Made by a program: the position numbers and the translations under genes. From an uncultured Bacillota bacterium (lineage in GTDB: Bacteria; Bacillota; Clostridia; Peptostreptococcales; Anaerovoracaceae), in assembly GCA_927441425.1 (NCBI GenBank), contig CAKMKG010000005.1, forward strand, positions 221,920 to 285,919: a stretch of 64,000 bases of DNA. The letters are read 5' to 3'. The notes beneath the pieces are model-generated. The model had not been told where the DNA came from. It searched no databases and worked only from the letters and a program-made list of their open reading frames with translations. How positions within the stretch are numbered: the first letter of the stretch is position 1; every line of letters begins with the position of its first letter. Of this stretch, positions 35,560 through 43,885 are shown piece by piece.

Positions 35560-36333
35560 TCAGCGCTGATGATTTAGTATATTGATTAATTCCCATCTGT
35601 TATTGATTCCAAGTTTTTTATAAATGCTTAACGCGTGTTTTTTCAGGGTATTTGGACTGATCACCAGCGTATCGCAGATGGTACTGTTGGGGATCCCTGC
35701 AAACAGCAACCCCAAAACCTCCACTTCTCTCGTCGTCAACCCATATTGTTCAACAAAGTGGTATGCGTCAAAATTTACTTTGTTTCTTATATTTGTCAGC
35801 TCGTTCTTTTCTTTTTCCCATTCAATATTTGCTCTGTTATCCAGATGATCTTTCAGAAGTTCCAGAAGGAACAACTCATTATCAGTAAAGTCGCCTTGTC
35901 CCTTGTTTCTGTAAAGAGAAATGATTCCCAGGAAGGTGTCTCCACGTGCGATACTCATCTGGGCAGAGTAATATATTTTTGCAGGGAGATAAATATCTTT
36001 ATAATATGCGTTATCCTGCCGTACCCTATCCGGAAACAAATCAGTCTCCCGGTATACCATGGTTTTGCCGCTCATAAATATCCATCTTGTATAATCTTTA
36101 TCTTCATATTCGTCTATATATCGCTGCAACTCGGATTGGGGTATGCCCTTGCCCACCGGATCAGCAAGCCGATGCTCTTTTTCCTTTGATGCCAGATAAA
36201 AAGAAGCCTGCTGGTATGGAATCAAGGTGTCTAGCATTTCCAGCAATGTGATTCTCATTTGCCGATAGTCTGCCATGATGTAAATTTTCTCAATGATTTC
36301 GTTGAGTAAAATCGCCTCATTTTTTTGTAGCAC
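35560..36333 (-). CDS. LuxR-type regulator with GAF-like sensor
   Basis: 257 residues. The C-terminal 65 residues form a LuxR/FixJ helix-turn-helix (YGLTTREVEVLGLLFAGIPN, then SPNTLKKHALSIYKKLGINN). Residues 20-160 look GAF-like (ASFYLASKEKE, then IISLYRNKGQGDFTDNELFL). GTG start with AGGAGGG seven bases upstream. It lies upstream of, and on the same strand as, the antiporter-amidohydrolase genes but has its own terminator; it may regulate them. It is the last gene before the accessory island. Confidence 0.88.
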   Translation of the reverse strand: MLQKNEAILLNEIIEKIYIMADYRQMRITLLEMLDTLIPYQQASFYLASKEKEHRLADPVGKGIPQSELQRYIDEYEDKDYTRWIFMSGKTMVYRETDLFPDRVRQDNAYYKDIYLPAKIYYSAQMSIARGDTFLGIISLYRNKGQGDFTDNELFLLELLKDHLDNRANIEWEKEKNELTNIRNKVNFDAYHFVEQYGLTTREVEVLGLLFAGIPNSTICDTLVISPNTLKKHALSIYKKLGINNRWELINILNHQR

Positions 36334-36419
36334 AGCCTTGCCCTCCTTTATTTTGATATATAGTCTCTGTTTTTTTGATTTTACACTATGTTATCACAAT
36401 AGAAAAGAAAAACAAAACA

Positions 36420-36903
36420 TTATGTATCTATCTCTAAGTCACTATAATCTGTAAGTCTAACCGTTGCGTTACTATCTTCAACGTTAAACATGTTCCCTGC
36501 ATCATCTTTTTGATATGACTTTGCATAAAATGACCAGTCTGTAATATAGCCATCTTTATCGACAGTGATCTGTGAATATAAGTATTGCAGGTAGATACTC
36601 GGAGAAACCTTCCTTTCCTCTTGTTTCCAATCAATCCTGAATTCTATGCTGTCTTTCTTTCGAGTTACGGTTACCTTCTCAGCGTTATCTAGTTCCATCA
36701 GAATAAGTCACAGTTGTTTGATTTCTTATTTCTGCTTCTGTTTTTTCAATAATTGTTACTTCTTTTACCTCTATCCCTGCAAGCATGAAAAATCCCGAAA
36801 AGTTAGATGTGATTCTTCCTTTGTTTATTTTATTTATTTTAGGCATTGCCTTGTTAACTACGGCAAATGCTTCTTGTTCCTTAGAATATTCGTTGTCTTC
36901 CAA
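36420..36903 (-). pseudogene. Hypothetical gene, probably frameshifted
   Basis: Two minus-strand frames join end to end: one from 36903 (TTG, EDNEYSKEQEAFAVVNKAMP) to TAG at 36685, and one from 36698 to 36420. They overlap by 14 bases, and the sense of the sequence runs on across the junction (TVTYSDG followed by ELDNAEKVTVTRKKDSIEF), suggesting one protein of about 160 residues broken by a small indel near 36690. The first frame overlaps the abiEii 3' end by 46 bases without a ribosome binding site. Family not recognised. Translational coupling of two small proteins is the alternative. Confidence 0.45.
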
Positions 36904-37835
36904 ATCGCCATCGGATGATTTCTAATATTCTCAAGCATCTTGCCGGAAAACAGCAATTCTGGCTTATAAATCCCTCGATAGAAAAAATTAATATATTCTT
37001 TTATTTCTGGTTTAAGAATTATACTGCATGCTAAAAACTCTTTTACCTCTTGTTTTGCAGTATCCAGTTCGAAATGCTCTCCTTTTACCAACATCGGATA
37101 TAAATCGTGGATCATTGTTTTTCGTTTTAGTTCATCTACCCTGGCCGGAGAAAAATCCAACATGTTCTGGTCGCTAGTTAATGAGCGATAAAAAACTACA
37201 CAACGACAATATAAATCATACTCGCTTTCGGATATGGTTTTATATTTAACGACATTGTAAATATCATAAAAATCCCTTGCTGCCAGCCTATTATATAATG
37301 CTGCCGTTTTAGCCGCCAATAGTTCAACCCCACTTAGCGTTCTGACCTCCGAAGCTTCACCAAAGACTTCTGTGCTTATTTTCCTGCTCACGATAGGCAA
37401 AATATGATTCCGCAGAGAATAATTGGTCTCGATTTTAATATTGTCATTGTTTCCGGCATTGTTGACATATCCTGCGACCAAGGAATCCAAAGAAACATGT
37501 TCCTTGGATTTTGGAGAAATCCTATATCCTTCCCTATCTAAGTACTCAACCAATAATCCTCCAACAACCTTCCTCTCCTCCAAAACAGTGTTCCGATCAG
37601 CGTATGAGTGAAAATCCACATCTATATCTACCGATAATCTTGGCAAATTAAATATCGTCAGATTTAATGCGGTCCCCCCCTTTAGCACCAATCGTTCTCT
37701 AAGAAATGAATTACTGTTGATGAATTCCATAATCATAATCAGCCGGTATACCTTTTCAATTACGTCCTTATGAAAGCCTGTTGCATCAGAAAGACTTATG
37801 TAAAACTTTCGATCAAAATCAAACAAACTCATCAC
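36858..37835 (-). CDS. abiEii: AbiEii-type toxin (nucleotidyltransferase)
   Basis: 325 residues. LVLKGGTALNLTIFN followed by RLSVDIDVDFHS is the GG(T/S)-x9-DxD nucleotidyltransferase motif of AbiEii/MenT toxins, with Asp70 and Asp72 as metal ligands; the C-terminal NHPMAIWKTT is also typical. Relatives inhibit growth by adding nucleotides, in MenT to tRNA acceptor ends. The gene overlaps the antitoxin by 17 bases. Intact, so probably an active type IV-like toxin-antitoxin system with a phage abortive-infection role. Confidence 0.92.
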   Translation of the reverse strand: MMSLFDFDRKFYISLSDATGFHKDVIEKVYRLIMIMEFINSNSFLRERLVLKGGTALNLTIFNLPRLSVDIDVDFHSYADRNTVLEERKVVGGLLVEYLDREGYRISPKSKEHVSLDSLVAGYVNNAGNNDNIKIETNYSLRNHILPIVSRKISTEVFGEASEVRTLSGVELLAAKTAALYNRLAARDFYDIYNVVKYKTISESEYDLYCRCVVFYRSLTSDQNMLDFSPARVDELKRKTMIHDLYPMLVKGEHFELDTAKQEVKEFLACSIILKPEIKEYINFFYRGIYKPELLFSGKMLENIRNHPMAIWKTTNILRNKKHLP

Positions 37836-38604
37836 CTTCTTCTATTTCACCATCCAATGTAACCGGGACAATCAAACCCCAGCGTTTCACGAGTCTGCCG
37901 TGACCATTCCTGGCATCATCACTTATGTATTTTCTGGTACTGCCTACTTTCATTTCAATAGCAGCCAGCAGATCATCCGTCAATCCCAATGAATTGCTGT
38001 GTTTTTCAAGAAAATACCCTGCCTTTTTATACAAAAACTGTTTGTCATAGATTTCAAGGTATTTCAAGAGTCTTTCTTCTTTTATGATTGGGCATATTTT
38101 AAGTATTTCATCAAGTTCATGAATGCCTCCACAGTAGTCTAACCGATTGATTGATTCAACGATCGTTCTTTCTAAATCCGTGACTCTGATTTTAGAATTT
38201 TGCTTATGTGAAACCACTCCTTCTTTTATTCCTTTCCCTGCATATTTAAATTCCGTTCCTTCAAATATAAAATCACTAAAGATTTTATCGGATTCAACAT
38301 ACACGACAAAGCTTGCCTGATGGGTCAACCCATACAATTCAAATGCAGTATGATGGCTCAGGCATGCAGCTCCGTTTATTTTGGAGCCTACTAAATATCT
38401 ATTAGCCGGCGCATTCTGGCCATCTAAATTCACAGCATAGAAAAGGCCCCTTCTTACCCTTTTTATCAAGCCTTTTTCCAAGTAAGAATCCAAGATCATT
38501 TTTGTATTACCGACTTTCCCAATGAGCTTGCTGGCCTCTGCAAAATTAAATACTTCCAGCCTTAACATTCCTTCATAGTACTTCACACCAATCACCTGTT
38601 TCAT
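37819..38604 (-). CDS. abiEi: AbiEi-type antitoxin / autorepressor
   Basis: 261 residues. N-terminal winged helix (EASKLIGKVGNTKMILDSYLEKG then LIKRVRRGLFY) for DNA binding, middle segment with LSHHTAFELYGLTHQ, and the C-terminal antitoxin domain (RVTDLERTIVESINRLDYCG). AbiEi proteins neutralise the toxin without direct contact and repress the operon through inverted repeats; a matching 10-bp repeat pair flanks the promoter at 38631-38693. Confidence 0.92.
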   Translation of the reverse strand: MKQVIGVKYYEGMLRLEVFNFAEASKLIGKVGNTKMILDSYLEKGLIKRVRRGLFYAVNLDGQNAPANRYLVGSKINGAACLSHHTAFELYGLTHQASFVVYVESDKIFSDFIFEGTEFKYAGKGIKEGVVSHKQNSKIRVTDLERTIVESINRLDYCGGIHELDEILKICPIIKEERLLKYLEIYDKQFLYKKAGYFLEKHSNSLGLTDDLLAAIEMKVGSTRKYISDDARNGHGRLVKRWGLIVPVTLDGEIEEGDEFV

Positions 38605-38630
38605 ATTTATTTATTAAGTTAAATTAATTA

Positions 38631-38693
38631 TTAACCTATTTGGTTTTTTTAATACTATTATAGGACACGTTTTAATTTATTGCAATAGGTTAA
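38631..38693 (-). promoter_or_regulatory. abiE promoter with flanking operator repeats
   Basis: Minus strand: -35 TTGCAA (38680-38685), 17-base spacer, -10 TATAAT (38657-38662). The perfect inverted repeat TTAACCTATT (38631-38640) / AATAGGTTAA (38684-38693) brackets the promoter, one arm touching the -35 box. This is the expected binding pattern for AbiEi autorepression. Confidence 0.85.
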
Positions 38694-38705
38694 GGATAAT
38701 ATTAT

Positions 38706-39161
38706 CTATCGGGCCTTATTTGCCGGACGCTGGCAGATAAGAAATTTATTATTTTCCCATATCGGCACAGGGGATTCCTTTTCATAAAGGTTTGGGGTAT
38801 GTTCCTGTCCAAGAAACTCAAGTACACATGGATCATGAATGATATCTTTTACATCAATGCCTTTTTCCAACAAATGGATTTCATTTCGTACACCTTCTTG
38901 TAAAAGTGATCGATAGTGCGTCCATCTCAAATTGGTACGCAGTGCGTTCCAATTTGAGAACGAACTATAAAACGTACGCATATTATTTAGGTTGCAAACC
39001 GTATATCCTTTTCCAAATTCTGAAGTTAATTTTTCTACTGTGAATTTTGTTCTTCCCGCATCTCTTTGGTTTTTCCAAAACGGTAGAAAAACGCGAGGGT
39101 TTCGATAGAAATCCGTCGCGTTGAGTATTTCGATAATCGATGCCAAACGCTTGAACAACAA
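38706..39161 (-). pseudogene. Decayed DUF1016/YhcG-type nuclease gene
   Basis: A 151-codon frame with recognisable islands of the DUF1016 (YhcG) family: KLTSEFGKGYTVCNLNNMRTFY and LRWTHYRSLLQ from the N-terminal domain, DPCVLEFLGQEHTPNLYEKE from the linker, then a scrambled FLICQRPANKAR end. Full members have about 340 residues and a PD-(D/E)XK domain; here the middle and the catalytic core are missing. Probably an inactivated defence or restriction-associated gene. The abiE promoter begins only 13 bases beyond its stop. Confidence 0.65.
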
Positions 39162-39193
39162 CCGGAAGCTACGGCTTCAAAGCGTGGTTTTAT

Positions 39194-39382
39194 CTATTTG
39201 TCTTTATATCTGCAGTTACCTATGTCCACTGGGTTTCCTGTGTCGACTCCAAAATCTCCATACATACACGTCCAGCATTCCTTCTTCCACAACATTGTAT
39301 ATCGATGCTTCTTATAATACCGGCAGCAATCGGTCGGATATACCGTGAACTTTTCAGAGCCCTGATCAATTGGGACTTCCAC
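39194..39382 (-). CDS. Possible small Cys-rich protein
   Basis: 62 codons from a GTG (weak GGGTGG upstream). Contains CCRYYKKHRYTMLWKKE and CWTCMYGDFG, then GNPVDIGNC: four or five Cys in a possible zinc site. Not recognised; may equally be the remnant of a longer gene. It lies in a 320-base stretch between the DUF1016 remnant and the diguanylate cyclase that has no other gene. Confidence 0.3.
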   Translation of the reverse strand: MEVPIDQGSEKFTVYPTDCCRYYKKHRYTMLWKKECWTCMYGDFGVDTGNPVDIGNCRYKDK

Positions 39383-39391
39383 CCGTTAGAC

Positions 39392-39445
39392 TGCGCCCAT
39401 GCTGGGCGCACAACGAAGTTGAAGACCACAGTATGTGGTCTTCAA
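39392..39445. repeat. Two adjacent perfect hairpins
   Basis: TGCGCCC-ATGCT-GGGCGCA (39392-39410) and TTGAAGACCACA-GTA-TGTGGTCTTCAA (39419-39445, 12-bp stem). Neither is followed by a T-run. They lie 35 bases beyond the stop of the diguanylate cyclase. Likely mobile-element debris or an RNA processing/stability structure. Confidence 0.55.
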
Positions 39446-39480
39446 GTGGAAAATGTTACGGAAGTTATTCGCTCCGGCCG

Positions 39481-41394
39481 TTAACTCAATATCCGATTCC
39501 TACCGTCCTGCTTCGCTTTATACAGTTTCTGATCTGCTATCTTCACCATTTCTTCTGGTGTATTATACTCTGTCTGAAACTCCTCAATGCCTCCACTTAT
39601 GGTGACATAGCCAAAGCTACTTTTCTCATGAATAATATGAAGCTCCTGAATAGCCTCTGTGATTCGTTCTGCAGCCTGATGAGCAGTCGCAACGTTAGCA
39701 TGGTTGAAAATGCCAATAAATTCTTCTCCACCGTATCTAAAAAAACGATCCTCTTCTCTAATATTATCCTTTAATATTGCGGCAATATACTTTAAGACCT
39801 TATCACCTTCTGCATGACCGTAGCTGTCATTGTAGCTTTTAAAAAAGTCAATATCCACCATTAAGATGGAGAAGGTTCCCAAGCCATTTTTTGCATCATG
39901 AAAAACCTGTTTCATGCTTCTGTCAAAGGATCTTCTATTGTGAATTCCCGTAAGCCCATCCAATAAGCTCATCTCCATCAGGTTAGCATTGGCAAACTCT
40001 AGAGCCTCAGTTCTTTCCTCAACAATTTTTTCAAGGCTTTCCTGGTGATCTCGAATACTCGTTGCCATCTCAACAAATCTTCTAGACAATAGACCAATTT
40101 CATTTTTTAGGTTCACAGGTACTTTTATAGCTTGTTCGGCTACCTCTTTATACTCACCTCTACCAATGGCTTCAGCTGCAAAGGTCAATTGTTTTAGCGG
40201 TTTTTCTGCTTGATATCTTATAACATAATACACAACCAGTAGAATGATAATAAGAATTAGAATCCCTTCAAGAAAGACTGCGCTCGCTTCAGCATGGGCA
40301 GTATTTCTAATATTATCCATCGGGAAAACCCTTACAAAAAGCCAATCTGGACCCTCTAGCTGACCCACTGCTAAATAACTGTCATGCGCTTGGTTTTTAA
40401 TAATTTTAATCTCAGAAAAGTCTTCCCCTATTTCCTCTTGAATGAGATTGTAGGCTTCCTTCACGGAAGGAATATTTATTTTATCTAGAGATAGCTGTCC
40501 CACCATTTTTTGATCATCCGTAGGACCACTGGGATGTGCTACTAGATAACCATCCTTTCGAATAATAAAGTTATAAGTACCATCTACATTATTTTCAATC
40601 AGTCGATCCATTAACTCTGATAGATATATGTCGTGAGCAGGCGTGATTAGATGTCGATCACCCTCATCCAATGGATTCATATATGTTACCATCCACTCTT
40701 GGGCAGTTTCATCATAGTAAAGACCTGACCAAATCGCTTTACGCTCAGGATTCTCCTTCTTATTGACTGCCCGAATTACACCTAACTCATTCATTGGAAG
40801 ATCTGCTTTTGCAATTAAGCCCCAGGGTTCTGCCGGATAGAAAAGAGTAATGGCATTTTCTGGGTATGCCACATGTACATTCGCAAATCGATTCACCCAG
40901 GCTGGTCCCAATCTAGCCAACACTTTGTTTGCAAGAATGAGCCTTCTTTGAAAATCAGTATCTTCAACGGTTTGATTGTTCCCTATGAAGCTGGACATTC
41001 CGTAGCTATACTCTCCGTTTACTGTATAGGTACCATCAAAATATTCTTGCTTCATTCTTGTAGCGCCTTCTGAATCTGTAAAGTAGTAAGACCAGAATTC
41101 TTCTTCCGTTACCTTTATATCAGAATGATAAAGCTTCATAAACTCTTGAGAAAAAACATCTAAATTGTCGATTGCCAATCTAAAGATTTCGCTATCTGTT
41201 CTAACTCTTTCAGAAACATATTCCTTTAATTCCTCAAGCCTTTCTTCGGTTTCACGATTATAGGTATTATAATAAGAAATCAAGGAAATTATGAAAACGA
41301 TAATGATAGAGGTAAGAAATATCTTCAAAACGATACTTTTTATAATTGAGAGGGATTTATGGCTTTTTTTAGCAACTACTTCATTTGACTTCAT
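39481..41394 (-). CDS. Diguanylate cyclase with extracellular Cache-type sensor
   Basis: 637 residues. Transmembrane helix at about 20-42, a large extracytoplasmic double-Cache-like domain (about 43-345, with GTYNFIIRKDGYLVAHPSG), a second helix (about 355-378), HAMP (EKPLKQLTFAAEAIGRGEY), a short coiled coil and a GGDEF domain from 475. The active-site loop reads YGGEEF, a functional GGEEF variant, and DIDFFKSYNDSYGHAEGD is intact. No inhibitory RxxD motif at the expected place was noted. Makes cyclic di-GMP in response to an outside ligand. Better GC and codon style than the flanking island genes, so it may be host sequence or older cargo. Confidence 0.93.
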   Translation of the reverse strand: MKSNEVVAKKSHKSLSIIKSIVLKIFLTSIIIVFIISLISYYNTYNRETEERLEELKEYVSERVRTDSEIFRLAIDNLDVFSQEFMKLYHSDIKVTEEEFWSYYFTDSEGATRMKQEYFDGTYTVNGEYSYGMSSFIGNNQTVEDTDFQRRLILANKVLARLGPAWVNRFANVHVAYPENAITLFYPAEPWGLIAKADLPMNELGVIRAVNKKENPERKAIWSGLYYDETAQEWMVTYMNPLDEGDRHLITPAHDIYLSELMDRLIENNVDGTYNFIIRKDGYLVAHPSGPTDDQKMVGQLSLDKINIPSVKEAYNLIQEEIGEDFSEIKIIKNQAHDSYLAVGQLEGPDWLFVRVFPMDNIRNTAHAEASAVFLEGILILIIILLVVYYVIRYQAEKPLKQLTFAAEAIGRGEYKEVAEQAIKVPVNLKNEIGLLSRRFVEMATSIRDHQESLEKIVEERTEALEFANANLMEMSLLDGLTGIHNRRSFDRSMKQVFHDAKNGLGTFSILMVDIDFFKSYNDSYGHAEGDKVLKYIAAILKDNIREEDRFFRYGGEEFIGIFNHANVATAHQAAERITEAIQELHIIHEKSSFGYVTISGGIEEFQTEYNTPEEMVKIADQKLYKAKQDGRNRILS

Positions 41395-41522
41395 ATCGAT
41401 TCTTTTCCTCCTCCAAGTTTCATGCTTTTTATTTATAATATCACAATATTCGACATATGGGTAGATTGGAAACGTTGTTTATTCCCACCTATAATCTCCC
41501 GTAATTCTAAATTAATAAAACA

Positions 41523-41557
41523 TAAAAAAATGAGGTAAAAGACCTCATTTTTTATGT
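41523..41557. terminator. Bidirectional terminator
   Basis: AAATGAGGT-AAAAG-ACCTCATTT with A-run before and T-run after, so it can work in both directions. It ends the 41631-42083 transcript. Confidence 0.75.
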
Positions 41558-41630
41558 TTTGTGAAGTGTACGCAAAATAATACCAGTCAAAATATAGCTG
41601 TCCGAAACCTCTATTTCCAACTTTCATAGT

Positions 41631-42083
41631 CTAATTGCAATTTACAATTTTTGATTCTCGTGTATCTTCCGGACTGCAGGGTATGGGATCATTTTTATGA
41701 GAAACCAGAAAGCTTACGAAATCAGTAATCGGAAGCGTTCTCTCAAACTTCAGCGGTATCTTGTAACGCTGGCAGAAGGTGAAAATCAATGAATCAAGGA
41801 TGGCCCATTGCACCGGCAAGAATTCCTTTTGCTGTTTTTGGAGCTCAGCAATCACTTCATAGGTGTACTCCATTTTCAAATAACCTACAATGATCAAATA
41901 ATCAAAATAATGATCCTTTGCAATGCTTAATGCCTGCTGTTTGTTCTCAGCTAGTCCAATAACATGAATGCTGCCTGTACTGATGAGATAGTTCGCCAAC
42001 GCGTTTGCTTGATTGAGCAAACGGTCGGAAATTATAAGGGCGTGGATTTTATTGTTTTCTATTGAATATCCGATTTCTTTCAT
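41631..42083 (-). CDS. Receiver-like (degenerate) small protein
   Basis: 150 residues from the ATG at 42083, chosen for ATGGAGGGC just upstream. HALIISDRLLNQANALANYL, then FDYLIIVGYLKMEYTYEVIAELQ resemble beta1-alpha1 and beta3-alpha3 of a CheY fold. The acidic pair after beta1 and the phospho-accepting Asp after beta3 are missing (SD and VG there), so it cannot be a normal phospho-receiver. C-terminal part has no DNA-binding motif. Function unknown; ends with its own terminator. Confidence 0.55.
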   Translation of the reverse strand: MKEIGYSIENNKIHALIISDRLLNQANALANYLISTGSIHVIGLAENKQQALSIAKDHYFDYLIIVGYLKMEYTYEVIAELQKQQKEFLPVQWAILDSLIFTFCQRYKIPLKFERTLPITDFVSFLVSHKNDPIPCSPEDTRESKIVNCN

Positions 42084-42181
42084 TTGCCCTCCATTACAAC
42101 AGCGTAATTGCATGTAGATACTACTTCAGTTTTCTTTTATTCTATTAATTAAAATCAAAGAACTATAGCAATACTATACCA

Positions 42182-42204
42182 TAGTTTCACTATAAGTGAA
42201 ACTA
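42182..42204. promoter_or_regulatory. Operator-like palindrome before the XRE gene
   Basis: TAGTTTCACT-ATA-AGTGAAACTA, 10-bp perfect arms, 45 bases upstream of the XRE start. Probably the autoregulatory site of that protein. Confidence 0.65.
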
Positions 42205-42248
42205 TTATTTTTATCATTTCCTTTATAATCAAATTGAGGTATTAATTT

Positions 42249-42482
42249 ATGGTTTTAAAAAATTCAGTAAGATATAAGAATATTGGGCTCAAAATTGCCG
42301 AGTTAAGGGCTAAACGTGGACTTACACAACAACAATTAGCTGATAAAATCGGAATAAGTAAAAGTTATCTTAGTAAGATTGAGTCACCAAATACCATCAA
42401 GTCTTTTTCTCTTGATGTTCTTTTTTCTATTTCTGACGAGTTAGACATTAGTATTACGGATTTATTTGAAGATTATAAGTAA
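42249..42482 (+). CDS. XRE-family (Cro/CI-type) helix-turn-helix regulator
   Basis: 77 residues, essentially one HTH domain (IGLKIAELRAKRGLTQQQLA, then DKIGISKSYLSKIES). TTGAGGT lies before the ATG. One of the few plus-strand genes in the island; it is divergent from the receiver-like gene and convergent with the TIR gene, and has a terminator right behind it. A small single-domain XRE protein next to defence genes often keeps them silent, but its only visible operator is its own. Confidence 0.85.
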   Translation: MVLKNSVRYKNIGLKIAELRAKRGLTQQQLADKIGISKSYLSKIESPNTIKSFSLDVLFSISDELDISITDLFEDYK

Positions 42483-42522
42483 GTGAATGAGAGTCAGAAC
42501 AACTATTATTGAGGAAATAAAG

Positions 42523-42552
42523 ATGCCACCGTATGGTGGCATTTCATTTTTT
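42523..42552 (+). terminator. Terminator of the XRE gene
   Basis: ATGCCACC-GTAT-GGTGGCAT, then TTCATTTTTT. Perfect 8-bp stem and T-run. Confidence 0.85.
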
Positions 42553-42602
42553 GTGTCGATTAAAGACTATGAAGATTTCTCAAAACACGGTCTTGAAATC
42601 CG

Positions 42603-43562
42603 CTAAGCCTGCCGTAATCGAAGATTACTGATTTTGATATTACCGCGAGTATTGTTTAATTCTTCGGGTTTAAGCAAAAATACCAACTGCGTCATGATCG
42701 ACCATTTATCAAGTTTAACGCTCAAGTTGCTGAGATTAATAGCTCTATGTTCAATGGTAGAAAATAATTCCATTTTTTCTGTCACTAACACCTTGTGGTT
42801 TTCGCCTTTAAATTCAAGATTAACTACAATTGGGTGCGATACTTCTATATCGAACATCAGACTATGTTCATGCTTTATATGAATACGCCAGTCAGATTTT
42901 GCCAGATCTATCGCGTATCCGACATATTCAGGTTTCGAAGTACTAAAATCGTATGTAAGATAAATAGCGTCTTCTAAGCAAGTAAGCATTATCAACGTTT
43001 TTCCATCTGCGTTTTCATGAAACAACGCGGAATCCGTCATATCGATAAGCGTTTGCTTTTTTCGGGGAATAGAAAGTATTTCATTAATAAATTTATCGCG
43101 CTTGCTGATAAAATTAGCTCTTTCCGAAATATTTTTGTATTTTAATTTTTCCTGAATTGAAACTGCAAATTCACGTACACTATCATCTGAAAGCAGGTTA
43201 ACATTAATTGACCAATGTTGCGAGAAAGGTAACCTTTGAAGTCGTGTGTCATTATAAGATATCGGATAAATATGTATTAAGGTTACGTCTTTATTGAGAG
43301 CCCATGCTGCTCCCATCTCACAAAAGCAATACATGCTATCAAATGTTGACGGAGATATAATGAAATAACAGATTTCGTCCGTTTCTCTAAGTGCATCAAT
43401 AATTTCAACATGTGGGATATTACCTGTACCTAATTGGTTATCCTTTGATGTACAAAAAACATTTGAACCGTTAATTTCGAACCCATCTTGTAAAAATGTA
43501 TAAAGCGCTAACGCAACCTCAGAATCAAACGAAGAATGGCTGATAAATACACGATATGACAT
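42603..43562 (-). CDS. TIR-domain protein, probable NAD-cleaving defence effector
   Basis: 319 residues. TIR-like domain at 1-130: YRVFISHSSFDSEVALALY (beta-A/alpha-A), ISPSTFDSMYCFCEMGAAW, where Glu82 of CEMGAAW is in the position of the catalytic Glu of TIR NADases. Residues 165-319 form an unrecognised beta-rich domain (KTLIMLTCLEDAIYLTYDF, VNLEFKGENHKVLV) that could be the sensor or ligand-binding part. There is no adjacent Thoeris (thsA) or CBASS cyclase gene. Stand-alone TIR effectors deplete NAD+ on phage infection; this one is likely such a protein but with an uncharacterised second domain. Confidence 0.82.
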   Translation of the reverse strand: MSYRVFISHSSFDSEVALALYTFLQDGFEINGSNVFCTSKDNQLGTGNIPHVEIIDALRETDEICYFIISPSTFDSMYCFCEMGAAWALNKDVTLIHIYPISYNDTRLQRLPFSQHWSINVNLLSDDSVREFAVSIQEKLKYKNISERANFISKRDKFINEILSIPRKKQTLIDMTDSALFHENADGKTLIMLTCLEDAIYLTYDFSTSKPEYVGYAIDLAKSDWRIHIKHEHSLMFDIEVSHPIVVNLEFKGENHKVLVTEKMELFSTIEHRAINLSNLSVKLDKWSIMTQLVFLLKPEELNNTRGNIKISNLRLRQA

Positions 43563-43885
43563 ATTCTACACCTACTTTTCTTTAATTGAATTCAAAGAAC
43601 GAGCCACGAAATATATAGACTTTTATAATAAGGGTCGTCCCACATGTCATGCTTAATTATAAGATGCCTGATAGATGTTCAGAAGTTATATTTTTCTCTT
43701 TTTGATGCTCAATTTTGAGTTTTTACATGAAAATGTACGAAAACATGCATAAATAAAGGGCTCAGGTACAGAAAACGACGGTTTGATATTTCATAACATT
43801 TTATTAAAATCATTTATTTTTATGTATGGGACACCATTTTGTAAACTCATCTACTTGCTATGTTTGGTCAAAGATTCTAAAAGGA
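43563..43885. other. Gene-free stretch with short inverted flanks
   Basis: 323 AT-rich bases without a credible gene. GTCGTCCCACATGTCATG near 43634 and ATGTATGGGACACCAT near 43822 are roughly inverted relative to each other (TCCCA-CAT / ATG-TGGGA), enclosing about 200 bases that could be a MITE-like or insertion-sequence relic. No transposase fragment was found. Confidence 0.3.

Noticed and set aside
41433..41627. 64-codon minus-strand frame downstream of the receiver-like gene
   Set aside because: It spans a strong terminator hairpin and has no ribosome site.
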